This document shows, piece after piece, positions 34,470 through 43,905 of a stretch of 64,000 bases of DNA (position 1 is the first letter of the stretch; each line of letters starts with the position of its first letter). Under the pieces are notes generated by a model that saw nothing but the letters and a program-made list of their open reading frames with translations, was not told the origin of the DNA and searched no databases. The stretch is taken from the NCBI GenBank assembly GCA_013298695.1, contig JAAFIS010000001.1:868001-932000 (forward strand). The letters are read 5' to 3'. The position numbers and the translations under genes were made by a program. Source of the DNA: Betaproteobacteria bacterium (GTDB lineage Bacteria > Pseudomonadota > Gammaproteobacteria > Burkholderiales > Casimicrobiaceae).

Positions 34470-35225
34470 CTATTTTTTAGGTTGCAACAGATCGCGTATC
34501 GATTGATCCGGATTTGCTATGAAGTCTCGCATCACGCGGAAGTGCTCAGTGGATTGGTAATCGCTTCGAACCAATCCCTCCTGCGTACATACGTAAATCC
34601 ATGCATCAGGATAGGCCATAAGGATCGGTGAGTGCGTTGCTATGATGAATTGTGATTGATCGTTTACGAGTTCATGCATGCGAGCCACCGCAACGAGTTG
34701 ACGTTGCGGCGACAACGCCGCTTCCGGCTCGTCAAGAATGTACAGACCTTGACCTCCAAAGCGATTTTTCATGAGAGCGAGGAATGATTCACCGTGCGAT
34801 TGCTCGTGCAGCGATGTGCCACCATACGAATCAATGATTGGTGGACCGAACGCGGGTTCGTCATCGAGACGCTCTACCTCTGTAGCGACGTTAAAAAAAC
34901 TCTCAGCGCGAAGGAAGAAACCGTCGCGCGGTTTGCGGATGCCTTTTGAAACGCGAAGGTACCGATGCAAATCCGAGTGTGATTCACGAGTGTTGAAGTT
35001 AAAGTTCTTTGTGCCACCTTCAGGATTGAACCCTAGCGATACTGCCAGTGCCTCGAGCAAAGTCGATTTACCAGAACCATTTTCGCCAACGAAAAAAGTG
35101 ACTTTCGGATGTAGCTCGACATAGTCGAGATTGCGAATTGCGGGAAGAGAAAACGGATATTTGCTGGCGGAATCAATCAACTCAGTTTTCAAACTGAAAC
35201 GTGAAACGTACTGATTCGAAATCAT
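34470..35225 (-). CDS. AAA/ABC-type predicted ATPase (SMC/RecF-like)
   Basis: 251 residues with Walker A VGENGSGKSTLLEALAV at ~45, a Q-loop/signature region around GESFLAL, Walker B LYILDEPEAALSP at ~165 and switch histidine in IIATHSPIL. This is the single-domain 'predicted ATPase' type related to ABC ATPases, without transporter partners. Substrate and role are unknown; relatives occur alone or in defence-like pairs. It starts 15 bases after the moeA stop on the same strand. Confidence 0.85.
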   Translation of the reverse strand: MISNQYVSRFSLKTELIDSASKYPFSLPAIRNLDYVELHPKVTFFVGENGSGKSTLLEALAVSLGFNPEGGTKNFNFNTRESHSDLHRYLRVSKGIRKPRDGFFLRAESFFNVATEVERLDDEPAFGPPIIDSYGGTSLHEQSHGESFLALMKNRFGGQGLYILDEPEAALSPQRQLVAVARMHELVNDQSQFIIATHSPILMAYPDAWIYVCTQEGLVRSDYQSTEHFRVMRDFIANPDQSIRDLLQPKK

Positions 35226-35240
35226 TTGGTCTTGTAACTT

Positions 35241-36509
35241 CTACATCACACCTTCAAACATCTGCACATCAACAACAGTGCCCGCTTCAACGCCGCCCAC
35301 ATCCGTTCCCAGCACCACGAAGCAATTGGCTTGTGTCATGGAAGAGAGGATGCCGGAGCCTTGATCGCCGGTGGTTCTTACCTCATAGCCATTTGCGCCC
35401 ATCGTGAGAACGCCGCGCTGGAATTCGGTGCGACCAGGAAGCTTTTTCACGTTGTTGGCAAGCTTGGCTTTCACATACGGCGGCAGCGCGTAATCGGTGC
35501 GGCCCTGGAGCGTTGCGAGTGCGCTGCGAACAAATTGGTAGAACGTGACCATGACGGCGACCGGATTGCCAGGTAAGCCGAAGAAATGCGCGTTTTGAAT
35601 CTTGCCGTACGCCATCGGCCGCCCCGGTTTCATGGCGATTTTCCAGAACAGCACTTCACCGAGTTCGTTCAACATTTGCTTAATGAAATCGGCTTCGCCC
35701 ACGCTCACGCCGCCGCTGGTGACAACAACATCGGCGCAGGCCGCAGCGCGTTGAAATGCGCCGCGAATTTCTTCCGGTGAATCGATGAAATTGCCGAGGT
35801 CAATCGGCTCGCAACCGGCGCGCGTCAGCATGCCGTAAATCGTGTACCGGTTGCTATCGTAAATCTCACCGACGCCTAAATTAGAGCCAATGCTTTTCAG
35901 TTCATCGCCCGTAGAAAATAGGGCGACGCGCAATTTTCGGTATACCTTGATTTCACCTATTCCGAGGCTTGCCGCTAGGCCTAAATGGGCTGGCGTGAAC
36001 AAGGTTCCTTTACGAATGGCAACGGCGCCAGTCTTTAAATCTTCGCCACGAAAACGGCGGTTTTGTCCTGCTTTTAAATCGTTCGGGATGTGAACTTTGT
36101 CGCCGTCCACGGTCACGCGCTCTTGCATCGCAACCGTATCGCAGCCCTCTGGCATCACAGCGCCGGTGAAGATGCGCACGCATTCGCAGCGAGCGACCAC
36201 GCCGAGGTACGGTTTGCCCGCGTAGCTCGTGCCGACGCGGCGCATCACGGTTGTCACCGCGCCTGGCGCGAGATCCGCATGCCGATACGCCCAGCCATCC
36301 ATCGCGGAATTGTCGTGCCCCGGCACGTCAATCGGCGACACGATGTCCTCTGCAACGACCCGCCCGAGTGCGGCGCGAATGTGAATGCGTTCAGTATCCG
36401 TAATCGGCGAGAGCACTTTGCCAATGAACTCGCGCGCTTTGTCAACAGGCATCGAATTCGGATCGTAGTCGTCGGCGCAGGAGAGTTCGCGAAGGGTAGA
36501 GTTCATCAT
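35241..36509 (-). CDS. moeA: Molybdopterin molybdenumtransferase
   Basis: 422 residues. MoeA inserts molybdate into adenylated molybdopterin. Domain order is typical: GHDNSAMDGWAYR at ~70, RIFTGAVMPEGCDTVAMQE, then SSGGVSVGEADF-like (TSGGVSVGEADF) and GLPGNPVAVMVTF in the MoCF-binding domain, and a C-terminal beta barrel. I use the ATG at 36509 (MMNSTLREL); the open frame runs further upstream without family similarity. mobA and fdhD lie elsewhere in this window, so the cell makes bis-MGD enzymes. Confidence 0.95.
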   Translation of the reverse strand: MMNSTLRELSCADDYDPNSMPVDKAREFIGKVLSPITDTERIHIRAALGRVVAEDIVSPIDVPGHDNSAMDGWAYRHADLAPGAVTTVMRRVGTSYAGKPYLGVVARCECVRIFTGAVMPEGCDTVAMQERVTVDGDKVHIPNDLKAGQNRRFRGEDLKTGAVAIRKGTLFTPAHLGLAASLGIGEIKVYRKLRVALFSTGDELKSIGSNLGVGEIYDSNRYTIYGMLTRAGCEPIDLGNFIDSPEEIRGAFQRAAACADVVVTSGGVSVGEADFIKQMLNELGEVLFWKIAMKPGRPMAYGKIQNAHFFGLPGNPVAVMVTFYQFVRSALATLQGRTDYALPPYVKAKLANNVKKLPGRTEFQRGVLTMGANGYEVRTTGDQGSGILSSMTQANCFVVLGTDVGGVEAGTVVDVQMFEGVM

Positions 36510-36877
36510 TATTTGTTGAAGCAAGGCAAGGATGGAAGTGTAGCGACGCGGATTCCCACGCTTTGCAAAAAAGCTGACCAATGTTCTAGTTGTCGCTGCG
36601 TTTTCGTTCTATTGGGTGTCTAGAGCGGATTAGCCTTGAGTTTGATCGAGACAGGATTTCCAATGGACTGACGCGTGGCTGCTTGAAATGGTTTGCAACT
36701 GAGGATTCCTACGAGTGCGTTGATCAGCGGCATTTCATTTCGGCCAAACTCAACGTGTAACTCTGCGTTTTAGATCCGCGATTAGCTGTTTTATCGATGA
36801 GGTGTCAAAGTCTAGTGAGGCGCGCTGTGTGGCGCGATTGCGTCTTTCCTACAACGAACGATTTTTGAGGCGGCAAC
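36510..36877. other. Divergent intergenic region moeA / Sel1-repeat gene
   Basis: About 370 bases. Nothing gene-like is convincing on either strand. It should hold the divergent promoters of moeA and the Sel1 gene. I see no strong hairpin or palindrome. Confidence 0.4.
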
Positions 36878-37975
36878 ATGAATCAAAGCACTTGGTTACC
36901 AGCAAGTTCGACGGCGATGGCAATGGCGATGCTGCTTGTGGGCTGCGAGAGCAATCCGCCGAAGGCGATCGTCGAGCCTAGCGTCGCGACCCGCGTGCCG
37001 GATCACGGAAAACCCGCGTTGACTGAAGCGTATGGTAGCTATCAAGCGGGCGATGACGCAAGGGCGCTCGCGCTCTTTCTGCCACACGCGCGCAGCGGCG
37101 TTCGCGAAGCCCAGGTGCGCGTTGCACACATTTATTCGCGCAACAAGGGTGTGGCGCCCAATCCAGTCGAGGCGTGCAGTTGGTGGGAAGCAGCGGCGCA
37201 TCAGGGCGACGCCGTCGGCGCGAACAACGTGGGTCGATGCTACGAAATTGGAAGTGGGCGCGGTAAATCAGACGTGAGCGCCGCGCTCTGGTATCGACGC
37301 GCCGCTGACGGCGGTAACGCGTACGGCATGTACAACATGGGGCTTGCATACGAATACGGCAGCGGCGTGGCGCAAAGTTTCGCCACCGCCGCGGATTGGT
37401 TTCGCCGAGCGTTGAACGCAAAGCTCGCGCCAGGAGACACCGCCGACGCCGAGCGCCATTTAAAGCGCAGCATGAATCATGTGAACGCTGCGAACGGCGA
37501 CCCGCAGGCGCAACACGATCTAGCCATTGATTTGTTTAACGGCCATAAGCCGGAGGTAAAAGACGAACGCCGAGCAGTGGCGATGATGCGCGAGGCGGCA
37601 ACGCGAGGTAGCTCCCCCGAGGTCTGGTACATCTACGGATCATGGATCCACGGTGGGGTGGGTGGCGTGAAAAGTGATTTGCCACAAGCCGCGACTTGGA
37701 TCAAAAAAGCCTCCGACGCGGGGCATGAAAGTGCGCGCATTCGTTATGCAAACATTTTGCTTTGCGGCACCGGTGTGAAAAAGGATCAGGCCGCTGCTGA
37801 GCGCTTGTTGCGCGCGACGATCGACAGCGGCAGCTGGCTCGCGATGAGCGAATATTCGGAGTGGCACAACCGCGGTGATTGTGGCTTTAGAAAGAACGCA
37901 GCGCTGGGTAGCCAGTGGCGAGCAAAAGCGGACGCCGCGCAAAATGACGGCGCAAAACGACGCACAACGAAGTAA
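36878..37975 (+). CDS. Sel1-like repeat (TPR-class) lipoprotein
   Basis: 365 residues. Lipoprotein signal with cysteine in LLVGCESNP (~25). Sel1-type repeats follow: AQVRVAHIYSRNKGVAPNPVEA, GANNVGRCYEIGSG..DVSAALWYRRAADGGNAYG, MYNMGLAYEYGSGVAQSF, and two or three more toward the C-terminus. Sel1 repeats mediate protein contacts. Probably an outer-membrane or periplasmic scaffold of unknown partner. Stands alone. Confidence 0.88.
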   Translation: MNQSTWLPASSTAMAMAMLLVGCESNPPKAIVEPSVATRVPDHGKPALTEAYGSYQAGDDARALALFLPHARSGVREAQVRVAHIYSRNKGVAPNPVEACSWWEAAAHQGDAVGANNVGRCYEIGSGRGKSDVSAALWYRRAADGGNAYGMYNMGLAYEYGSGVAQSFATAADWFRRALNAKLAPGDTADAERHLKRSMNHVNAANGDPQAQHDLAIDLFNGHKPEVKDERRAVAMMREAATRGSSPEVWYIYGSWIHGGVGGVKSDLPQAATWIKKASDAGHESARIRYANILLCGTGVKKDQAAAERLLRATIDSGSWLAMSEYSEWHNRGDCGFRKNAALGSQWRAKADAAQNDGAKRRTTK

Positions 37976-38152
37976 GTTTGCGGCTCTATCGCGCACGCTC
38001 GAGGACGGCGCATTTGGATGACAGAAAAGCGCGGATTGAAGAGCGCGAGGTCAGGTCAAATCAGACTGAATTTCCATTTAGCAATGGCAGTATTGCCCTT
38101 ATTTTATCGGAGCTACATAAGATTTGTGCGAGGAGTAGAAAGCAAACAAATA

Positions 38153-39067
38153 TTAACGTATCGCCCATAATAAATGGGAGTTTACGTCGATTGCCAATGT
38201 GCGTGTTTCACCTAAATATTCACCGTCCGCTGCGATTGGGATAGGCGTCTCGCTCATCAGGCGCATCGTCGAAAAACTGCGCGTTGTGATTCGTGAATCG
38301 TTCAAATGCGTCCCGCGCAGAAGCCGCGGCAACATGACGAGTGCGCCGCTACGTGTGAATCGTCTTGCGATCAATACGTCGAGTTTTTCGTCGTCGATTC
38401 GTGCATGGGGAACTGCGGGCATGCCGCTGCCAAACGTGGGCGCATTCAGCACCGAGGCGAACAACGCGTCGCCCGCGAAATGCAATTCGTCGTCGAGCGA
38501 AAGTTCGATCCCCCAGTGTTGGATCGCAATCAATTCGCGCACGGTTGCAAATAAATATCGTGGCAAACCACGCAACCATTTCGGACCGTTCATCGCGCGC
38601 GCCGCAATCGATGCGTCAAATCCAGCGTTTAGGGCAACAAAGAAATAGCGAGTCTGACCGCTGAAGTGGGCGCGACCGACATCGACAGGATGAAACGTGT
38701 GCGTCGTTAATAAGCGCTTCAGTGTCGTTGCGAAATCAACATCGTATGTGCCAAGCGCGCGCGCTGCATCGTTACCGCTGCCGAGCGGGAGCACCCCGAG
38801 CGCGTGGTGTTTTTCGATCACCGCTGCGAGCACGCTGTTGACTGTGCCGTCGCCACCCGCAACAATTACTTTCGAGCCTTGCGGCAATTCGCGGAGCTCA
38901 CGATCTGCGTCCGCCGCGCTTTGCGTTTCGATCACTCGCGCTGGTTTCGCGCTCTCATTAACAATCGCAGCAATGCGGCGGATCGCTCGATCATTGTGAC
39001 CGCCCCGTGCATTCGGATTGACGAGTATTACCGTCTCGCGTGCGGCATCAAAAGTCTGCTCTCCCAT
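38153..39067 (-). CDS. YegS/DagK-like lipid kinase
   Basis: 304 residues of the diacylglycerol-kinase catalytic family. NPNARGG near the N-terminus, nucleotide motif VAGGDGTVNSVL at ~70 and PLGSGNDAARAL at ~98 are all intact, followed by the beta-sandwich C-terminal domain ending EYLGETRTLAID. Phosphorylates a lipid such as diacylglycerol or phosphatidylglycerol, or possibly a sphingoid base; the substrate is not clear. The 133 bases separating it from the membrane-protein gene hold nothing obvious. Confidence 0.9.
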   Translation of the reverse strand: MGEQTFDAARETVILVNPNARGGHNDRAIRRIAAIVNESAKPARVIETQSAADADRELRELPQGSKVIVAGGDGTVNSVLAAVIEKHHALGVLPLGSGNDAARALGTYDVDFATTLKRLLTTHTFHPVDVGRAHFSGQTRYFFVALNAGFDASIAARAMNGPKWLRGLPRYLFATVRELIAIQHWGIELSLDDELHFAGDALFASVLNAPTFGSGMPAVPHARIDDEKLDVLIARRFTRSGALVMLPRLLRGTHLNDSRITTRSFSTMRLMSETPIPIAADGEYLGETRTLAIDVNSHLLWAIR

Positions 39068-39199
39068 CGCTGCCAGTATAGGGCGACGAGGCTCAAGTTG
39101 CGCATCAGCAAGTTAGGTCTTGTCGGAAAATAAAACCACAACGAGCAGTGTGGCAAAAAAGGGCAAGCCAGATATTGCAGTTAATTTACGGACAAGTTC

Positions 39200-39964
39200 T
39201 CAGTCGCGATGCCTAAACCATCGAGACCAAAGCATCACCACGACAGGGATGATTGAGAAGAAAACGAGTGCCAGCCATCCCCATTGCCTGACTTTTGCAG
39301 GAAGCAAATCACCAAAGATCGCAAGGGCGGGAATCGCGAGCGCGAGAATCGCGATCAACACTGCCATCAGTATGCTGCGCTTGAATGCATGCGCATGGGT
39401 GTTGATACTGTTTGCGGCAAGGCGATCACTGCTTCCTATCGCTGCCGCGTCGGCCGTCGCGGCAGAGAGTATGAGCGGCATCGCGCCTGGAAGATAGTGC
39501 ACGCGGTATTCCATATCAGGAAGAAACGCACAGAGTTGTTCGGCGGAAGAAATACGCAGCGTTGTGTCACCAATTCGAAGACGAAACGTATTTCGCTCAA
39601 CGTCAGCAACAAAATCTGTCGCCAATCCAACTGCAGTTTTGACGGCTCGCGAATGCAACGGACGCACATACTTCAAACTCAGAAAGAGCGAAACCGCGAT
39701 GGAGACAGTCACTACAAAGACTAGAGAAACCATCACTAACGGTGACACGTCCAGTGTTGATTTTATGGACGAGCCGACAACTAGCGCAACCGTCCCGAGC
39801 ATCACGACAATAAACAAAACCGCTGCGATGCGAGCGCCGAATCTTCCCGCGCGCAATGATGCGACTTGCCGTTCGGACAAGCGCCCTTCGCAGTTTTCTG
39901 CAAAGTCTCTTTGCGTAAAAACGTAAGCCTTTTGCAGCAGATGATTGGCATCGTGGGTCGTCAT
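39200..39964 (-). CDS. Hypothetical membrane protein, four TM segments
   Basis: 254 residues from ATG 39964. Two hydrophobic segments near 50-75 and 80-105 (IAAVLFIVVMLGTVALVVG, PLVMVSLVFVVTVSIAVSLFLSL), a soluble region of about 90 residues between them and the end, then two more (ILMAVLIAILALAIPALAIFG, WLALVFFSIIPVVVMLW). I do not recognise a family. It starts 16 bases after the stop of the LRR/IPTL-CTERM gene and probably shares its transcript. Confidence 0.7.
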   Translation of the reverse strand: MTTHDANHLLQKAYVFTQRDFAENCEGRLSERQVASLRAGRFGARIAAVLFIVVMLGTVALVVGSSIKSTLDVSPLVMVSLVFVVTVSIAVSLFLSLKYVRPLHSRAVKTAVGLATDFVADVERNTFRLRIGDTTLRISSAEQLCAFLPDMEYRVHYLPGAMPLILSAATADAAAIGSSDRLAANSINTHAHAFKRSILMAVLIAILALAIPALAIFGDLLPAKVRQWGWLALVFFSIIPVVVMLWSRWFRHRD

Positions 39965-39980
39965 TGAATCCGCAGTTGTT

Positions 39981-41723
39981 TTAGTCGATTTCGCGTCGTC
40001 GCAGCTCGCCCAGTGCACCAATGAGTGCGAGCAAACCGCCGAAAATCAAAAGCATCCATTCGCTGAGTGTGGGCACACCGACAGCTTGCGTGTTGCTATC
40101 AGGCGCAAACACTACACCTACCGTGCAATCGGCGCCAATCGCGTTGGTGGTGAATACATTGTTGACCAAATTCCCGCTGCAACTGCCTTGCAATCCTCCG
40201 ATGCTGAATCCGGCAGCCGGAGTGATGGTGAAGGAAACACTGTTACCGCTGGCCACTGTTTGTGGCGTGGCCGGGCTGATCGTGCCGTTACCGCTGATGA
40301 CGCTCGGAGTCACCGTGAAAGTGGTGGGTGTCGCTGCGAACGTGACCGTGAAGATGCAGTTGCTACCCACCGAACTCACAAGATGCTGATTTGGCGACGG
40401 AGTTGAGAGGTTGCAACTGCCCGTGATGCCAACCGTGCTCACGCTAAATCCAGCGTTCGGAATCGATGTAAATGTCGTTGACCCACCAGCGGCAACGATT
40501 TGCGGCGTGTTTGGTGACACAGCACCATTGCCGCCGCTGACCGTAGGTGTGACCGTGTAATTGATCCCAGATCCACCGCACAAAAAACTCCACGGCGTTT
40601 GGCCAGTTGCAGCATCCCACGCGGGGTCGACCGTCGGCGTAAGTGGATTTGGACAGAGCTGTGATTCGCCCGGATCGAGATTGGGCGGCGCGGCAGGCAC
40701 AGTACCGGTGAGTTGATTCCCGTAAACGACAATGAAGTTAAGATCGGTCAAGCCCGCGAGCGAAGGAATCGAGCCCGTCAACTGATTGTTGTGCACGTCG
40801 AATTCATCGAGCTGTACGAGTCCGGTGAGCGATGGGATGCTGCCGGTAAGCTGGTTGTTAAATGCGTAAAACGTACCCAGCGCGGCGAGGCCTGTTAGCG
40901 ATGGAATGGATCCGGTCAGTTGGTTGCTTTGGAGCTGCACTTCATTTAATAGCGTGAGTCCGGTCAATGAGGGAATAGAACCAGTCAGTTGATTGTTCGC
41001 TACATTGAAGGTGGCGATCGATGGGCTCCCGGTCAACGTCGGTAGAACACCGGTGAGTTGATTTCCGCCAGCGCGAAATCTGGTGAGAACCGTGAGTCCC
41101 GCTAGCGATGGCACTGAGCCGCTCAAGTTATTGCCTGTGACGTTGAAATCAATAAGTGTTGATAGTCCGCTGAGCGATGGAATCGAACCCGTAAGCGCAT
41201 TGACGCTCACATTGAAGTCCTGCAGTGCGGTTAGCCCGGACAAAGCGGGAATCGATCCAGTCAGCCCGTTCCCCTGCACTCTAAATACGGCCAATGCCGT
41301 CAATCCGCTGAGTGACGGAATGCTGCCCGTGAGCGAGTTTGAGTTCACCTGAAAGACCTGGAGACTGGTGAATGCCGAAAGGGTGGGAATGCTTCCGACG
41401 AGATTGTTCGAGGACAATTCGATACGGGTGACATTCGCGTTGCCTGCGCTGCATGTGACGCCCTGCCAAGTGCACTCGGTGCCAACAGCGCCGTTCCAAT
41501 TCGTGTTGTTTGTCCAAGAAGCACCGTTCGTGCTGACGTAGAGCGTCTGTAGCGCATTGCGCTCGCTTGCCGGAATAACGGCAACGGCTTGTGTGATAGC
41601 GAGCATCAGTGCGCCCGCGCTCGCTAGTATTTGTGGTGCGAGACTTCGTAAGCCGTTGTGAAAGCGTGCGGTTGAGAAGAGTGACCGCAGGGTTTGCAAC
41701 GTGTTTTGCAGAGGGTTTCGCAT
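39981..41723 (-). CDS. Secreted leucine-rich-repeat protein with IPTL-CTERM sorting signal
   Basis: About 580 residues. Signal/TM start, an LRRNT-like cap (TNWNGAVGTECTWQGVTC), then ten consecutive 23-residue plant-type LRRs of pattern LTGSIPSLSGLTxLxxFxVxxN (~95-330). Two bacterial beta repeats follow (YTVTPTVSGGNGAVSPNTPQ and FTVTPSVISGNGTISPATPQ). The C-terminus VPTLSEWMLLIFGGLLALIG plus basic end is an IPTL-CTERM tail, a sorting signal seen mostly in Betaproteobacteria. I prefer the second ATG (41723) because AAGGA is then six bases away. Likely surface exposed. Confidence 0.92.
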   Translation of the reverse strand: MRNPLQNTLQTLRSLFSTARFHNGLRSLAPQILASAGALMLAITQAVAVIPASERNALQTLYVSTNGASWTNNTNWNGAVGTECTWQGVTCSAGNANVTRIELSSNNLVGSIPTLSAFTSLQVFQVNSNSLTGSIPSLSGLTALAVFRVQGNGLTGSIPALSGLTALQDFNVSVNALTGSIPSLSGLSTLIDFNVTGNNLSGSVPSLAGLTVLTRFRAGGNQLTGVLPTLTGSPSIATFNVANNQLTGSIPSLTGLTLLNEVQLQSNQLTGSIPSLTGLAALGTFYAFNNQLTGSIPSLTGLVQLDEFDVHNNQLTGSIPSLAGLTDLNFIVVYGNQLTGTVPAAPPNLDPGESQLCPNPLTPTVDPAWDAATGQTPWSFLCGGSGINYTVTPTVSGGNGAVSPNTPQIVAAGGSTTFTSIPNAGFSVSTVGITGSCNLSTPSPNQHLVSSVGSNCIFTVTFAATPTTFTVTPSVISGNGTISPATPQTVASGNSVSFTITPAAGFSIGGLQGSCSGNLVNNVFTTNAIGADCTVGVVFAPDSNTQAVGVPTLSEWMLLIFGGLLALIGALGELRRREID

Positions 41724-42346
41724 CATGGATCCTTTGTGAGATCGTCAATCATCGCGTGGTTACGCGTAACGTCTCCATAAACGTAAAGCGCAACTGAAGT
41801 GGATCATTGCTGAAAGATTGCGATGCATGTTCAGCCGCGCGGGTGGTCTTGATCGCGCCGCGAGCTGCGGTCAGACCATTTTTCGCGATGCACCTGCGTC
41901 GAGCAGTTCACGTCGCTTGCGGGATCTGCGTAAGCCGCTGATGTTGAAGCGGAGCAACTCGTGATTGTCCAACATAATTGGGCTTACATTGATTTTTGGT
42001 TCGCTCTCGATAAATATCATTAATCGAACTTAGCCCAACGTTAGTTCGAATGCTGAACGCATGACTGCTTCTCCACCCTGTCGAGGTTGCGTTCACCCTC
42101 AGCAACACTTGATCGGCTCAGGTCGCTGCATTCACGCTCTGGAAACGGCGTGAGCCGGGAGCTCCTCCAACGCCGTTAATCCGCCGAGCTTGATGTGTCG
42201 TCTAGCGGGCTTTCTGATGTTCCGCATGATCCTCTTTGCGCGCGCTTTCCGTTCTTGAGTGCATGAGCGGTAGGTCAGAGCGCACGTTTGCGCTAAAGCT
42301 TGTGACGCCACCGATCTGCAAACTCGCTATCGCGGGAGGAGTCACC
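41724..42346. other. Divergent intergenic region LRR gene / delta-60 gene
   Basis: About 620 bases between divergent secreted-protein genes. I find no gene. It should contain both promoters, and a stretch around 41960-42030 is AT-rich. No clear terminator or repeat was seen. A shared operator for the nearby ECF sigma factor would be a logical thing to look for here. Confidence 0.45.
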
Positions 42347-43876
42347 ATGAAGCTGATCGACATTCGTCGCATCGCCTGCCTCGTTGGCGTAAGCACGGGC
42401 TTCGCCGCGAGCGGTGTCCATGCGATTTTCGGGCAACCGGGTACGCTCGATCCGACGTGGTCAGGATTTGCTCTGGGTAAAGTAATTACGCCCATTGGCG
42501 GAAGCGACGACGCGGTGAACGCTGTCATCGTGCAAACCGACGGAAAAGTCGTCGCAGCTGGGACTTGCATCGGCAGCGACGGTAGCAATCAATTTTGCGT
42601 CGCACGCTATGCCGACACCGGCATGCTCGATAGCGGCTTTGGAAGCGGCGGGAAGGCTATTACGTCGGTCGGCGCCCAGGACGACACCCTGACCGCGGCC
42701 GCGATCCAAAACGATGGCAAGATCGTGCTCGCAGGGTATTGCGGCGTCGCCGGATTGCCAGTTTTCTGCATGCTCCGGTACAACAGTGGCGGCACAGCTC
42801 TCGATAGCGGCTTTGGCACGAATGGTCGGGTGTTTACATCGATGAGCAACGGTGGCGATCAGGCCAACGCCATCGCTTTGCAGCCGGACGGAAAGATCGT
42901 TCTCGTGGGTGGCTGCAACGTCAATACGCAAAGTGTGTTCTGTGTAGCTCGGTACAACAGCAACGGAAGTTTAGACACAAGTTTCGACGGCAATGGCAAA
43001 GTCAGCACTGCGATTGGCAGTGAAGCAACTGCCTACGCGGTTGCGCTGCAATCCAATGGCAAGATCGTGGTGGCAGGCAGTTGCACCAACAGCGGACAGA
43101 AGGATTTCTGCCTCGCGCGCTACACCAACGGCAATCTAGACCTGAGCTTCGACGGTAACGGTTTGTTGGCCACCGACATGAACGGCGGGGACGATATTGC
43201 TCGCGCTGTTGCAATACAGGCCGACGGAAAAATCGTGATTGCGGGGAGCTGTGCCGCGTCGCCACCCCCAAGTTTTGCGCACTTTTGCGCAGCGCGTTAT
43301 GACACCGACGGTAGTTTAGACACGAGCTTCGCGGGAGACGGGTTGGTTACAACAACGTTCGTAGGCTATAGATCGATTGCAACAAGTCTCGCGGTTCAGC
43401 CCGATGGCAAACTTGTGCTCAGCGGTTCTTGTGAAAGTGGCGTGTTCCCGTTCGTTACGAACGTATTTTGCGCTGATCGTCATAACAGTGATGGCGGCCT
43501 CGACAGTACTTTTGGGTCGAACGGTAAAGTGACTACGCAAGTCGACGTAAGCGGTGATAAGTCCAACGCGATGGCTTTGCAAACTGACGGCCGGATTCTT
43601 TTAGGCGGTCGCTGCACTAGTGGCGGCGAGAGTGATTTTTGCGTGATTCGCTACGACGGCGGCCCTTTCGGCGCGCAGAACTGCAAGCTCGATATCGACG
43701 GTGACGGACGCGTTTTGGCAACAATTGACATGCTGATCGCCACACGCGTTGCGCTAGGCGCAACGGGCAGCGCAGCCATCAGTGGCGTTACTTTTGCAGC
43801 GCACGCCACGCGCAAAACCTGGTCATCCATTCGCAGTTATTTGGTGACTCATTGCAACATGAATTTGCCGCAGTAG
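42347..43876 (+). CDS. Delta-60 repeat protein with dockerin-like C-terminus (first paralogue)
   Basis: 509 residues, GGGAGGA ribosome-binding site before ATG 42347. A signal peptide (to about GVHA) is followed by about eight delta-60 repeats, each pairing FCVARYNSNGSLDTSFDGNGK-like and AVALQSNGKIVVAGSC-like halves and forming a beta-propeller. The last ~70 residues, from GGPFGAQNCKLDIDGDGRV, hold a calcium-binding DxDGDG loop followed by TIDMLIATRVALG, like one dockerin type I repeat. The next gene is a close paralogue 29 bases downstream. Predicted secreted, possibly surface bound. Confidence 0.9.
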   Translation: MKLIDIRRIACLVGVSTGFAASGVHAIFGQPGTLDPTWSGFALGKVITPIGGSDDAVNAVIVQTDGKVVAAGTCIGSDGSNQFCVARYADTGMLDSGFGSGGKAITSVGAQDDTLTAAAIQNDGKIVLAGYCGVAGLPVFCMLRYNSGGTALDSGFGTNGRVFTSMSNGGDQANAIALQPDGKIVLVGGCNVNTQSVFCVARYNSNGSLDTSFDGNGKVSTAIGSEATAYAVALQSNGKIVVAGSCTNSGQKDFCLARYTNGNLDLSFDGNGLLATDMNGGDDIARAVAIQADGKIVIAGSCAASPPPSFAHFCAARYDTDGSLDTSFAGDGLVTTTFVGYRSIATSLAVQPDGKLVLSGSCESGVFPFVTNVFCADRHNSDGGLDSTFGSNGKVTTQVDVSGDKSNAMALQTDGRILLGGRCTSGGESDFCVIRYDGGPFGAQNCKLDIDGDGRVLATIDMLIATRVALGATGSAAISGVTFAAHATRKTWSSIRSYLVTHCNMNLPQ

Positions 43877-43905
43877 ACGCGCTCCGTAGAAGCGAAGGAA
43901 ATGTC

